From Trametes villosa (lineage: Eukaryota; Basidiomycota; Agaricomycetes; Polyporales; Polyporaceae): a DNA stretch of 64,000 bases. Position numbers and translations under genes: made by a program. The DNA lies in assembly GCA_002964805.2 (NCBI GenBank), contig PUDQ02000069.1, positions 1 through 64,000 on the forward strand. Direction: 5' to 3'. How positions within the stretch are numbered: the first letter of the stretch is position 1; each line of letters opens with the position of its first letter. The notes below the pieces were generated by a model. The model was not told the DNA's origin. It searched no databases and saw only the letters and a list, made by a program, of their open reading frames with translations. This document shows positions 19,329-28,675 of the stretch, in pieces.

Positions 19329-20825
19329 CTAGTCCGTCATGGTGTCGGTAAAGGCCTTGCGCCGGCGGACGACGAACTCCGGGAGCTTTGGCGGTTCAGG
19401 AAGCTTCGGGGAAGTGGGGATTTGGGCCGAAGCAGGAGTGGGCAGGATTGACGAGGTCGATGCTGCAGTGGCCAAATCCGCTTCAAAATCTTTCCATCCT
19501 CCCGGTTCGCGCATGCTGTCGATAGGGACGCGGATGGCGTAGACCTTGGCCTTAGCGTTCCTGTCGCTGGTCATGTCGAGGCCTGGGTAGTGAGGGTCCA
19601 CCTCTTTGGCGATGGACGAGGCGACATAGCGGAGGGTGGCGAAAGGCATGTGTAGGTCGGCGTCGGGGATGTAGTAGCCGGTCTGGACGCGGAATGCAGC
19701 TATCATAGCGCGTTGGAGAGGGGGTAAGATGGCGGTGGGAATCGCGGCGAGGCGGTTGACGTCGCTGAACTCCGAGGGATGAATAGGCTTTTCCTCTGGC
19801 CAGACTGTCCTGATGAATGCGCGAGTACTCCCGGGGATGGGGGCGATGTAGGCGACGAGGACGTCGGTGTCGGGGTCGTCCATGTAGGAGTCGTCGGACT
19901 CCAGACTGGGCATCGACAACGAGGCAGGCGAGAGAGGGACGTATTCGGGGGATGAGTTGCGAGTGGGCGGTTCGAGGAGAGAGGGCGTTGAGATGGGGGG
20001 AGTATGAACCGATTCGGGGACCGGGGACGTGAGTCGATCTTCGAGGGCTTGCCTCACGTCGTGCCACTCCGAGGAGGAGCTCGTCGACGAGCTGGGGGGT
20101 TCCGGAGTGGAGACTTGTACCTCAGAGAAGTCCACAATAGGGGGCTCGTTCTCCTTGTTGTCGTCCCAACTTTCCCAGTTGCCGTTGGGAACTCCCCACC
20201 TCGTGGTGTCCTCCGTGATCTTGTAGAGGGGGTCACGGCTACCGTTGGTGCCCAGCATGCAGTCGATGCGGGCGGGTCCGTCGTGAGTGGGGTTAGGCTG
20301 CGGGGCGTTCCATCCGGCGCGGCGGCGGGGAAGCAGATCTTCGATCATACCCAGAGCGGGGTAGAGGGCGACTTGGTTGAGGGCGACCTCGGCGATCTGG
20401 ATGATTCTGCTGAAGGCGGCGGTGTAGGAGACGTTCGCCTGCCTGAGGAAAACGATCTCCTGGGGGTCCGGATGGTTCTGGACGTAGTTGTCCATGTGGC
20501 GGAGAGCGGGAAGGACGTCGCCGCACATCCGGTACACGTCGACCCAGTGACGTGTTCCGGGGAGCGAGACGAGGCGTTGATTGACAATCGCCTGGAGATC
20601 GGGGTGGAGGAGAGTCCACCCGAGCCGGTCGGGCAGAGTCCCATTGGAATAGGACGCAGTGGGGAGGCGAGGGAGATGGTCGTAGGTCGGGTTCACCCCC
20701 TTCACAAAGGAGGGTGCAGGAGGGACGAGGCGTCCCAGGACGGGGGCTTGGAGTCGATTGATCGGAGAGGGGGAGTTCGAGGAGCGAGTGCGGTGTTGGC
20801 GGCGAGAGCGGTGGTTGCGGGCCAT
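19329..20825 (-). CDS. Gypsy-B third ORF downstream of integrase, function unknown
   Basis: The frame is open from 20987, overlapping the integrase end, but the first sensible ATG is at 20825, 83 bases past the integrase stop. That gives 498 residues ending near the 3' LTR. The N-terminus is short and Arg/Ser-rich. A central block (LHPDLQAIVNQRL, ALRHMDNYVQNHPDPQEI) and a C-terminal block (PLQRAMIAAFRVQTGYYIPD) look globular, joined by a Ser/Pro/Glu-rich linker. I see no signal peptide or membrane span, so an envelope role is not supported. An intact long frame in this position implies the element uses it. Confidence 0.6.
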   Translation of the reverse strand: MARNHRSRRQHRTRSSNSPSPINRLQAPVLGRLVPPAPSFVKGVNPTYDHLPRLPTASYSNGTLPDRLGWTLLHPDLQAIVNQRLVSLPGTRHWVDVYRMCGDVLPALRHMDNYVQNHPDPQEIVFLRQANVSYTAAFSRIIQIAEVALNQVALYPALGMIEDLLPRRRAGWNAPQPNPTHDGPARIDCMLGTNGSRDPLYKITEDTTRWGVPNGNWESWDDNKENEPPIVDFSEVQVSTPEPPSSSTSSSSEWHDVRQALEDRLTSPVPESVHTPPISTPSLLEPPTRNSSPEYVPLSPASLSMPSLESDDSYMDDPDTDVLVAYIAPIPGSTRAFIRTVWPEEKPIHPSEFSDVNRLAAIPTAILPPLQRAMIAAFRVQTGYYIPDADLHMPFATLRYVASSIAKEVDPHYPGLDMTSDRNAKAKVYAIRVPIDSMREPGGWKDFEADLATAASTSSILPTPASAQIPTSPKLPEPPKLPEFVVRRRKAFTDTMTD

Positions 20826-20907
20826 TGTCGAAGCTGAGGCTGTCGAAGTCGAGGAGGAGTAGTGCGAGGGGGTTGAGGGAATCCAGAGTGGGCAGGGTCT
20901 GGGGATT

Positions 20908-22089
20908 TCAGGCCATCTTGTGCAGCTTCTTATAGCGTTGGAGAGTTGCTTGTGCGTGTTTGAGGTCTTTCTCACGCAGCCACTCATTCTCGTGCTGCGG
21001 ACGGCCTTTCCATGTGACTAGGTACTGGATTCCTCCACGGGCTGGCTTCCTGTGATTGATAATTGCTTCGATTTCCCACTCTTCCTCTCCGTCAATTGTG
21101 TCCGGTGGTGGTGACACGTAATTCGGACCGTGTTCTGGGGTGGTTCGGTAGTGCGTGATCAAGGCGGTGTGAAATACTGGGTGAATCTTCCATGCCTTCG
21201 GGAGTCGGAGTTTCACGGTGGTAGGTCCCATGACTTCGTCGATGACAAAGGGACCTTCTCGTTTTGGTGCGAGTTTCCGGTTGGGATAGGGCAACTTGAG
21301 GTTCGTGGATTCGAGGAACACCTTTTCTCCCTTCTTGAAGGTCACATTGCCTGCTGCCTGTCTCTTGGCCATGGCGGCGGCGGCTTTTGCGTGGGAGGCG
21401 ATGGCGTTTTCTCGGAGTTCCTTGAGGTGATTCAATCGTTCTTCCGTGCTAGGGTGCTTGGGCTTAGGGTGTACGGTGCCTATAGCTCGTGGTTGATATC
21501 CCATCAGAAGTTCGAAGGGGCTTTTCCCAGTGACCGAATGAGTCCGGTGATTGTGCGCGAATTCAAATTGTGGCAAGAGGGTGCTCCACGTGTCGGGGTA
21601 GTTCCCACAATAGATCCGCAGTGCGACTTCGATTTCTTGAATGGTCCGTTCTGATTGTCCGTCGGTTTGAGGGTGGTGAGACGTGCTGAGTGATTGGCCA
21701 ATCCCGAGGAGTTTATTCATTTCTTGGTATGCGTGTGAGATGAATTGCGGGCCTCGGTCGGATATGATGCGGTCTGGAAGTCCAAATCGGGAGTATACAT
21801 CTCTCACGAGAAGATGTGCGGTGTCCATGGCGTTGGTTTCTTTCGTACATTCCGAGAGAACAATGGCCTTGGATTCGTCGTGGTCGACAACCACTTGAAT
21901 TGCGTCGAATCCGTTGGATAAAGGGAGTCCGGTGACGTAGTCCATTGTTATCGTGCCGAATGGCCTTGTTGATCCGCTGTGTGGGATAGGCATCATTCCG
22001 GGTTTGGTGGGATGTGTGTTGACTTTGGCGTTTGGCATGTTGCGCATCCTTTGACGTATTGGGTGATGAAGTGTCGCATGCCTGGCCAC
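20908..22089 (-). pseudogene. Gypsy-B integrase core and chromodomain (frameshifted from RT)
   Basis: In a different frame from RT-RNase H it reads NTHPTKPGMMPIPHSG, then the catalytic core (MDYVTGLP, D of the DDE triad; SDRGPQFISH; HHPQTDGQSERT). It ends with a chromodomain (IINHRKPARGGIQYLVTWKG) and TGA at 20908. The RT frame and this one overlap around 21993-22089. The sense switches near 22020-22035 (AAAGTCAACACA on the minus strand), where one base seems to be missing. That is an unusual place for programmed frameshifting, so I take it as a disabling deletion. Confidence 0.85.
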
Positions 22090-24540
22090 CAGTATTCTCG
22101 GCTGACGAGTTCGAAGGTTTTTTGGATTCCGGGATGTCCCATGACCGCTGGTTCGTGATGTAGGCGGACTACTTCTCGGCGGATATTATCTTCGGGTGGG
22201 ACATAGACTTTCCCTTTGAAGAGAACAATGCCGTCGTCCATGCGCCAGTCGGTCTTGGTTCCAAAAATAGGTTCCTTCTTGAGGTGCCACGCTCCATTGG
22301 TTGAGTCCATGACTGATTTGTCACGAGAAGTGGTGCTGCGGATTAATTCCTGGAGGTCAACGTGGACTGCCTTGGCGAATAGATCTCCCGGGATCATAGT
22401 GACTTCTTCGTTATCGTGGTCTCCCGGGTCGTGGTCCGGTCTTCTGGATAGAGCGTCGGCTTGGACCAGGCTTTTTCCTGGTAGATGTCTGATGACGTAG
22501 TTGAATTCGGATAAGAAGTTGCTCCATCGTGCTTGTCTTCGGTTGAGTTTTCTAGCACTGCGCCAATATGTCAAGTTCTTGTGGTCTGACAGGATTTCCA
22601 CGGGTTGTTTGGCGCCCTCGATGTAGTGTCTCCATGTTTCCAGTGCTCGGATGATGGCAAGGAGTTCACGGTCGTAGATCTGGTAGTTGCGTTCGGTTTC
22701 GGTAAAGGATTTTGATAGATATGCACAGGGGTGCCATATCCCTTCCTCCCCTTTTTGCCTCAACACCGCCCCGGTGGCGACTTTGGACGCGTCGCACTCG
22801 ATTTGGAACGGTTTTGATATGTCCGGTTGAAGCAAAATAGGCTCCTCGATGAAGCGCTTCTTGATGTCTTGGAATGCTTGTTCGCATGCGGGGGTCCACT
22901 TCCATGGGTTATCCTTCCGAGTTAAGTCGTTCAGGGGTCTTGCTAAGTCGGCGAATCCTCGTATGAACCTCCGATAGAAGTTCGCAAATCCTAGGAAGCT
23001 TTGGACCTGTTTGACTGTTGTTGGAGTGGGCCAGTCTTTTAGTCCGTCGAGTTTCACCGGGTCCATTGATACTTGTCCTGGTGATACGATTGCTCCTAGG
23101 AATTCTACCCGTTGAACTTCAAACTCGCATTTCTCTGCCTTGAGGTATAGATCGTTGTCGCGTAGTCGTTCAATTACTAGCCGCGTGTGTTTGCGTAGAT
23201 CTTCAAGGTTGTCGGAAAAGAGTAGGATGTCGTCCATATAGATTACTAGCCATCCTTCGGATAGATAGTCGTGGAAGATGGCGTTCATCATGGTTTGGAA
23301 GGTTGCAGGAGCGTTGCAGAGTCCAAAGAACATGACTGTTGGTTCGAATAGTCCTCGAGGGGTTTTGAACGCTGCCTTCCATTGATCGCCTTCTTTGATA
23401 CGAATGTTGTTGTATCCGGCTCGAACATCGAGTTTGGTGAAGTATTTCGCTCCGCCTAGCTTGTCGAATAGGTCGGATATTAGCGGTAGAGGTCCTGCGT
23501 CCTTGATCGTTCCATCATTGAGGTATCGGTAGTCTTGGACTGGTCGTAGTGATCCATCCTTCTTTTTGACGAAGAAGAATGGTGAGGCCATTGGCGATTT
23601 GGAGGGTCGTATGTAACCTTTGGCCAGGTTTTCGTCCACGAACTTGTCGAGTTCTCCTCGTTCTGCTGGGGATAATGGAATAATCTTGCAGTCACGGGGT
23701 ATAAATTCTGCCTTTAGCTTGATGTCATGGTCCCATGGCCTTGTAATGGGCATGCGCTCCGCGGATTTCTTGTCAAAAACGTCTCGTAGGTCCAACAAAT
23801 ATTCTGGCAGTAATTCTTCGAGTGTCTTGACCTTTTGTCCTTCATGCGCCTTGATCGCTAGATTGGTTGACATTGTTGCTCGTCCAATAGTGAGGTCTTT
23901 GGATTGTTGCCTAAGAGAACTCAAGATTGTATTGGCCTGGACGTTCCAGGTATCATCATCTTCTAGATCTTCCGAGGTTCTCCTGATGAATTGATGGACC
24001 CCTTCTGGGTCTGCTGTTGTTGTTCGTGGTAGTCCCCACATTGGGACTCCTGGTGGGGGGTCGTGATGTTGCTGGTATTCGCGTCGGAGTTGTTGCTTCT
24101 TGATAATCTTCGGGTCAAACTCGAAATGTCCCGAGTCCCAATTGACCCTTGGATTGTATCTTCGGATCCATGGGATGCCTAGGATGGCGTCGTCTCGTCC
24201 TAGGTCGGCGACGTAGAAGTTTGTGGGTAGTTCATGTCCTCGGACCACAAAGTTGGATTCTACTCGGTGGGTGACTTCTCCAATGGTGTTAATGCTGTCG
24301 TCCGCGTTTCGGAATCGGATTGGTTTTGGTAATTTGACCGTAGGGAGATTGTATTGATTGACGATTCGACGGTTGAGGATTGTTGCATCCGCGCCTGAGT
24401 CGAATAGGGCTCGAATTCCGACGACTTTGGGTCCACACTCAACATATCCGGATAGCAGGTATGCATTTCTGCGCTGCTGGCCGATAGTTACAAATGAGAT
24501 GGTGTAGTCCCAGCTACAGGACGAGACGGGCGCCGGGTCC
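21993..24540 (-). CDS. Gypsy-B protease, reverse transcriptase, RNase H and integrase zinc finger
   Basis: The frame is open from just past the gag stop. The protease shows ALFDSGADATIL near 24410 and AILGIPWI further on. Reverse transcriptase has VIYMDDILLFS, and RNase H has ECDASKVATGAVL and LSDHKNLTYW. The integrase zinc finger follows (HEPAVMGHPGIQKTFELV, KGCATCQTPKS). Gag lies one frame back at 24551. Five T residues directly before the gag stop (TTTTTAG) make a -1 slip a reasonable way to enter this frame. Residue order and motifs match Tf1/sushi-type chromoviruses. Confidence 0.88.
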
Positions 24541-24550
24541 GTTCGTCCTC

Positions 24551-26329
24551 CTAAAAATCCAAGCCGTCTTCTTCGTCATCGTTATCTCCTAGGGCTACGA
24601 CACCGATTTCCATTTCTTCGGCATCGTCCGATTCGTCTTCCTTGATAGCACGTGTCTTGGTGGTAGGACCTTTCTTCTTGGGGCAGTTCGCTGCACGATG
24701 TCTGGGCTCTCGACAGTAGAAGCATTTGTTCTCCTTCAGGAGTTGTTGTCGAGTCTTCGGATCCATTCGTGTGTTGGTGTTGATTGCGCGAACTTTCGGA
24801 TTGTCTCCCCGTTTCTTGAAGTTGGGCTTTAGACCTTGATATTCGTCTACCTCGCGGTTCGTCCTCCATCCCCTCTCGATGTGTATAACTCTGTCAATGA
24901 GTTCGTGCATCGTGGTTGGAGCGGGGTATATGAGGGCGAGCTTGGTGCGGAAGTATTGCGGTAGCTTGGTGTTGTACATGGTTTGTTGGGCGTGATCGTC
25001 GTTGATTCTTGCCCTGACGCATAGGTCGAAGAACTTCGAGTTGAACTTGAAGAGATCTTCTTTCGGGTTGTACTTCAGGGTGGCTAGTTCGACTGAAGCT
25101 TTGCCTTGAGGGTCTATTTCGCCAAAGACCAGGCGAAAATCGGCAACCCATTGTCTCCAAGTTCCGAATCCGAGTGGAGCGCCATGCTCGTCTTCTCCAT
25201 TTGCTGCGTCAACCTTGGCTTCGGCCCACCAATGGGTATCGCCTCGCATGTATGAGAGTGCTGAGACGATCTTTGATGTGTCATTGGGATAGTCTTGGGG
25301 GCGACTGAGGAATAAGAGTTGAAGGTCCGTAAGAAATTCGTTGGCCTTGGAGCGATCTCCCATGAAGACCTCGGGTTCTTTGACCTTGCTCTTGTGTCCT
25401 GGGTTGACTTGTCCTGGAGCGTTGCCTTGTGCGTTCGCTCCCGCTTGTCCACCGCCGGGTGGTCCTCCTCCGCCTCCTCCTCCTGGTGGTCCGCCGCCTG
25501 GTCCTCCTCCTTCTTCGTCATCTCCATCGTCTCCGTCTCCTCCTGGGGGTCCGCCTCCTCTTCCTCCACCATGAGGTTCTCCTCCTGGTGGTCCGCCACC
25601 TCCTTGAGGATGGTTATCGTCATCTTCTGGTGGTTGAGGGGCTTGTGATGTTGTTCCTCGTCCAGCCCTTACGGCCGTCGCGAACGGCGCTGCCGTGCTT
25701 GCTGTCTGAGCAGGTTGCGTGATTGTTGATACTGATGACATTGTATCCTCGACGCGCTTGAGAGTTTCCGTGAATTCTCGTGCGGGTATTCTGACCCCAA
25801 TTGGCGTTGTGGGTCTGATGGTTCGTAGGTTGTCCGGTTCGGGACTGGTTTGCCTTTCTTGAGAAGTGTCTTCTCCGCCGAAGTCTTCTTCTTCTGTGGC
25901 TGGTTCGGATGCAGATGCCGGCGATCGCTCGGGATCACTGATCGGCGTGTTCGGGTTTCTGAGATATTCAACTCCTACCAGAGGAGATGGGGCTGGTGTT
26001 TCTGTGACTGGGGTCCTTGGGGATATTGCGCTTGTCCGTCGATGAGTCGATGGTCTAGGAGAGGGAGTAGGGGCTGTCGAAGTGGAAGGTTTGGTTTCGA
26101 TGTATTTCTCGCCTTCTCCTGTGGTGACGTTGTCTGTTTTGGAGCAAGCGAAGAATCCTTGTTTGCTGACGACTTTTTTGTTTAGTCGATGAGGACAGGG
26201 TTGGTATTTGCAGAGTTGGAATTCCCTTTCTTGAGGAGCCCAGTGAATGTCTTTATGTGTATTGTCGTTGAAGTAATGGTCTCTGGTCTTGCAAGGGAGT
26301 CGATCCTTCGGGATGATGTCCGTGGTCAT
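24551..26329 (-). CDS. Gypsy-B gag
   Basis: 592 residues from the ATG at 26329. A Pro/Ser-rich N-terminus is followed by a strongly Gly/Pro-rich run (about 25420-25620), then a gag domain (EVFMGDRSKANEFLTDLQLL, FRLVFGEIDPQGKA) and a normal zinc knuckle CFYCREPRHRAANC near residue 536. It ends in an acidic tail at TAG 24551-24553. ORF1 ends 14 bases upstream in another frame. Confidence 0.88.
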   Translation of the reverse strand: MTTDIIPKDRLPCKTRDHYFNDNTHKDIHWAPQEREFQLCKYQPCPHRLNKKVVSKQGFFACSKTDNVTTGEGEKYIETKPSTSTAPTPSPRPSTHRRTSAISPRTPVTETPAPSPLVGVEYLRNPNTPISDPERSPASASEPATEEEDFGGEDTSQERQTSPEPDNLRTIRPTTPIGVRIPAREFTETLKRVEDTMSSVSTITQPAQTASTAAPFATAVRAGRGTTSQAPQPPEDDDNHPQGGGGPPGGEPHGGGRGGGPPGGDGDDGDDEEGGGPGGGPPGGGGGGGPPGGGQAGANAQGNAPGQVNPGHKSKVKEPEVFMGDRSKANEFLTDLQLLFLSRPQDYPNDTSKIVSALSYMRGDTHWWAEAKVDAANGEDEHGAPLGFGTWRQWVADFRLVFGEIDPQGKASVELATLKYNPKEDLFKFNSKFFDLCVRARINDDHAQQTMYNTKLPQYFRTKLALIYPAPTTMHELIDRVIHIERGWRTNREVDEYQGLKPNFKKRGDNPKVRAINTNTRMDPKTRQQLLKENKCFYCREPRHRAANCPKKKGPTTKTRAIKEDESDDAEEMEIGVVALGDNDDEEDGLDF

Positions 26330-26343
26330 ACACTCGGGTACGA

Positions 26344-27181
26344 CTAGTATTGGGTGTATGGGGTGTGGCTATACACGTTCCTCGTTGCGACCCACTGGAG
26401 GTAGATGTTCTTGGCCGTGAATAGAGCTTGTCCTGAGCTGAGTACGACGGGATAGATTGGGTCCGTAGACTGAAGATTTGTCCACCGACTATGATTTGCT
26501 CGGATTTCTTCTTCCAGGTAGATCCCGAAGTTGTTGAGAATATAGTCGTTGTCTCGATTAACCGGTGGTTCGCCGCGGAAGATTCGAAGTGCCTCTCGGT
26601 AATGGAATACAGCGTCTTGTAGATGGCGCGAAATAAGCGGGTCTACTTCTGGCCTGAATTGGATAGGGTCGTGGAAGTATGTTGCTGCGTTGAGCGCGCC
26701 AATGAGTTGTGATTCGAAGATGAGTGGGTCAAAGGCGAGTTCTTCTTCGTCGTTCGCGGGGTCGGGTGATGATTCCGGTTCTTCGATGACTGAAGGGTCA
26801 ACGTATTCGTCGATTGATCGAGCGAGTTCTTCGTTAGAGAACTGGACGTTCCTGATGTCGAGTTGGTCGTAGTTGAAGCCTGGGACGTGCTCTGGACGTT
26901 CAGCGGCCTCTTCGAGGGTCGTGATGGTGTGCGGACGCGGAGGTAGTTCTTGATGGTACCAGTACGGAGATGCTGGTCGGATTGGCTGGGGACTCCACAC
27001 GTGAAGTTCTTCTTCCTCGTGGAGAGGACTTGAGAATAGTCCGGAACGGACAGATGTTTCGGATGGTGACGACGTGGTGGGCGAGTTGTGGAGTCGACGG
27101 AGTGGGGCTAGTAACGCTCGGGTTACACGCCTACGAAGTTGAGCCCTTACACCGCTACGAGGTGAGGGATCCAGAGTTTCG
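26344..27181 (-). CDS. Gypsy-B 5' ORF (ORF1), no ATG at its head
   Basis: The frame is open from almost the LTR edge to TAG at 26344. It has no ATG in its first part, only a GTG at 27000. The conserved-looking part contains FDPLIFESQLIGALNAATYF and LQDAVFHYREALRIF and an acidic region (SSPDPANDEEELAFD). It may be an N-terminal gag extension expressed in an unusual way, or a decayed frame. I do not recognise a domain. Confidence 0.4.
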
Positions 27182-27187
27182 ATCTAA

Positions 27188-27539
27188 TGTTAAGATAACA
27201 CTTGAAGTGGCGTTCGAGCGCACTCAAAGAGTTATAAATAACAAGTAGATTGATGAGTCAAGAGTACGAGTTGTTACAGGATGAAACAGGAGATCGAAAC
27301 TGGGGAAGAGAGAGGGAGAGAGGGGGTCCTTATATACTGTGGGGGAAGGATCTGCGCAGCAGATCCGCAGTGAAGCGCAGCATTGCTGCAGCACGTCCGC
27401 AGTCAGTATGAGTCAGGTCTGAGCTAAGTATAGTACACCGCAGTCAGGATGAGTCATATGGACTAAATATAGGGGCTGAGTCAGAATGAGTCAGGTCGAG
27501 TCATTGGCCGTATTGGGAACCGAGGATGAAATTGTAACA
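27188..27539 (-). repeat. Gypsy-B 5' LTR
   Basis: 352 bp with the same termini as the 3' LTR. It is 11 bp shorter, lacking part of the GAGTCA-rich segment. Just inside it (27187 downward on the minus strand) I do not recognise a primer site for a named tRNA. Confidence 0.9.
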
Positions 27540-28036
27540 GAGTGCGCAAAGTCAACCTCTGCGACGCCGCCCCCGGCGTGACAGCGTCGGTCAGCTCGGG
27601 GGACATGGCGTCGCAGCGTGCTCAGTGAAAGGGAGATCGAGTGCGGTGTTCTCGCGCTGTGGAGGAGGGACCGGATTTGGAAGGTGGGCATGGGCGCCTA
27701 ACCGCGGGAATTACCGCTGGAAAGAAATAATGCGGGAATAACGGATGTACGTACTTTCTGGGAACGAGGTATGTCATACTCACCGCCTGGTGGCCGAGCC
27801 AGGTTGTTGCAACTGGAACGCTGGACCGAACTCGCTTTGCGCGGCGGACAGCAGCGGACAAAATTTAATGTTGCATGAGGAGAACTCGACGTTGTGCTAG
27901 TGATCGATTTAGAGGGCGATGGATGCTGAGAGGAGTACAAAATGACCGACGACCGGCGGATATCGTTGTGGGGAGTCTGGGACACTCGGCGGAGGGTTAA
28001 AGGAAAGCGGGATCGGTCTTGTTTGGCCGAGTCTAC
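27540..28036. other. 0.5 kb unassigned sequence between Gypsy-B and the Copia element
   Basis: No domain recognised. The minus strand has an open stretch leading to a possible donor site (GTGAGT near 27785), so it could be the 5' part of a broken host gene. It ends with TCTAC (28032-28036), one half of the Copia target duplication. Confidence 0.4.
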
Positions 28037-28603
28037 TGTTGAGGGTAGCGGGGCGCGTCGGCTAGGCCGAGCGCCACGCTGTTGGGAGACGTCGCGACGC
28101 GGGTCGGACGTCTGAGGGCGAGAGCAAAGCGCGTGCACTGAGGTGCGCGCTGTTGGGTAGTAGGGAGAGCGAGGCGCGTTGAACGCGCCTGCGCGTCGGG
28201 TTGGAGAGGAGAGGTACGGGCGCACACCGCGAGCGCAGGGCGTTCGCGGTGCATGCGCGCGCGTCGAGCCCGCCTCGCGCGTGCGCGTGTGCGCGCTCGG
28301 CGCCTGAATCGGACCGGCGCCGAGCGCCTTTGTTTGCTGTTGTTTACTCGAAAAATCCGCGGCCTGTAGGGCGCGCTCGCGAGTTCGTGCACCTCACACA
28401 GTCTTCCTCGAAGCCCGTGTGAGGTGAGTAGTATACTGCTCGGGCTACCGTTATGTCTAGTACTCACATAGCCCGCAGATCTGACGCGATCGCGCTCTAG
28501 GTTAATATTATACACAGTCTTCCTCGAAGCCCGTGTGAGATCTGACGCGATCGCGCTCTAGGTACTCGCCTACCGCCGCTCGTCCACCCGCATAACCTTA
28601 AAA
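28037..28603 (+). repeat. Copia 5' LTR
   Basis: Starts TGTTGAGGG and ends TTAAAA, so it lacks the usual terminal CA. Near its 3' end two units are duplicated: ACACAGTCTTCCTCGAAGCC (twice) and GATCTGACGCGATCGCGCTC (twice). Confidence 0.95.
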
Positions 28604-28625
28604 GGTTATGAGCCCTGCCTTCCAG
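28604..28625 (+). other. primer binding site for a half initiator tRNA-Met
   Basis: Directly after the LTR comes GGTTATGAGCCCTGC. It is complementary to the anticodon arm of initiator tRNA-Met (GCAGGGCTCATAACC, anticodon CAU), with TTCCAG continuing the match into the tRNA 5' half. Priming from a cleaved tRNA-iMet is the known mechanism of Drosophila copia. Confidence 0.82.
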
Positions 28626-28675
28626 CAGTAGCAACAGAACAGAAGCAACAGAACAGCACATCAGAACAGCACACC

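Larger units (their letters stand above)
18929..27539 (-). mobile_element. Gypsy-B: Ty3/Gypsy chromovirus with an extra 3' ORF
   Basis: Two related LTRs (18929-19291 and 27188-27539) enclose minus-strand genes in the order ORF1, gag, protease-RT-RNase H, integrase with chromodomain, and a further ORF before the 3' LTR. A polypurine tract lies beside the 3' LTR. The bases flanking the element (ACGCC left, GAGTG right) do not match, so there is no target duplication. The interrupted Gypsy-A also does not resume on the right. This suggests recombination between LTRs of two insertions with loss of the DNA between, or a later deletion. A one-base shift in integrase indicates this copy is inactive. 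Confidence 0.92.

Noticed and set aside
19329..20825. Envelope gene in Gypsy-B
   Set aside because: The ORF has the right position but lacks a signal peptide, furin-like site or membrane anchor.
21993..22089. Programmed frameshift between the two integrase parts of Gypsy-B
   Set aside because: The shift is inside integrase, between zinc finger and catalytic core, where no element is known to me to shift. A one-base loss is simpler.
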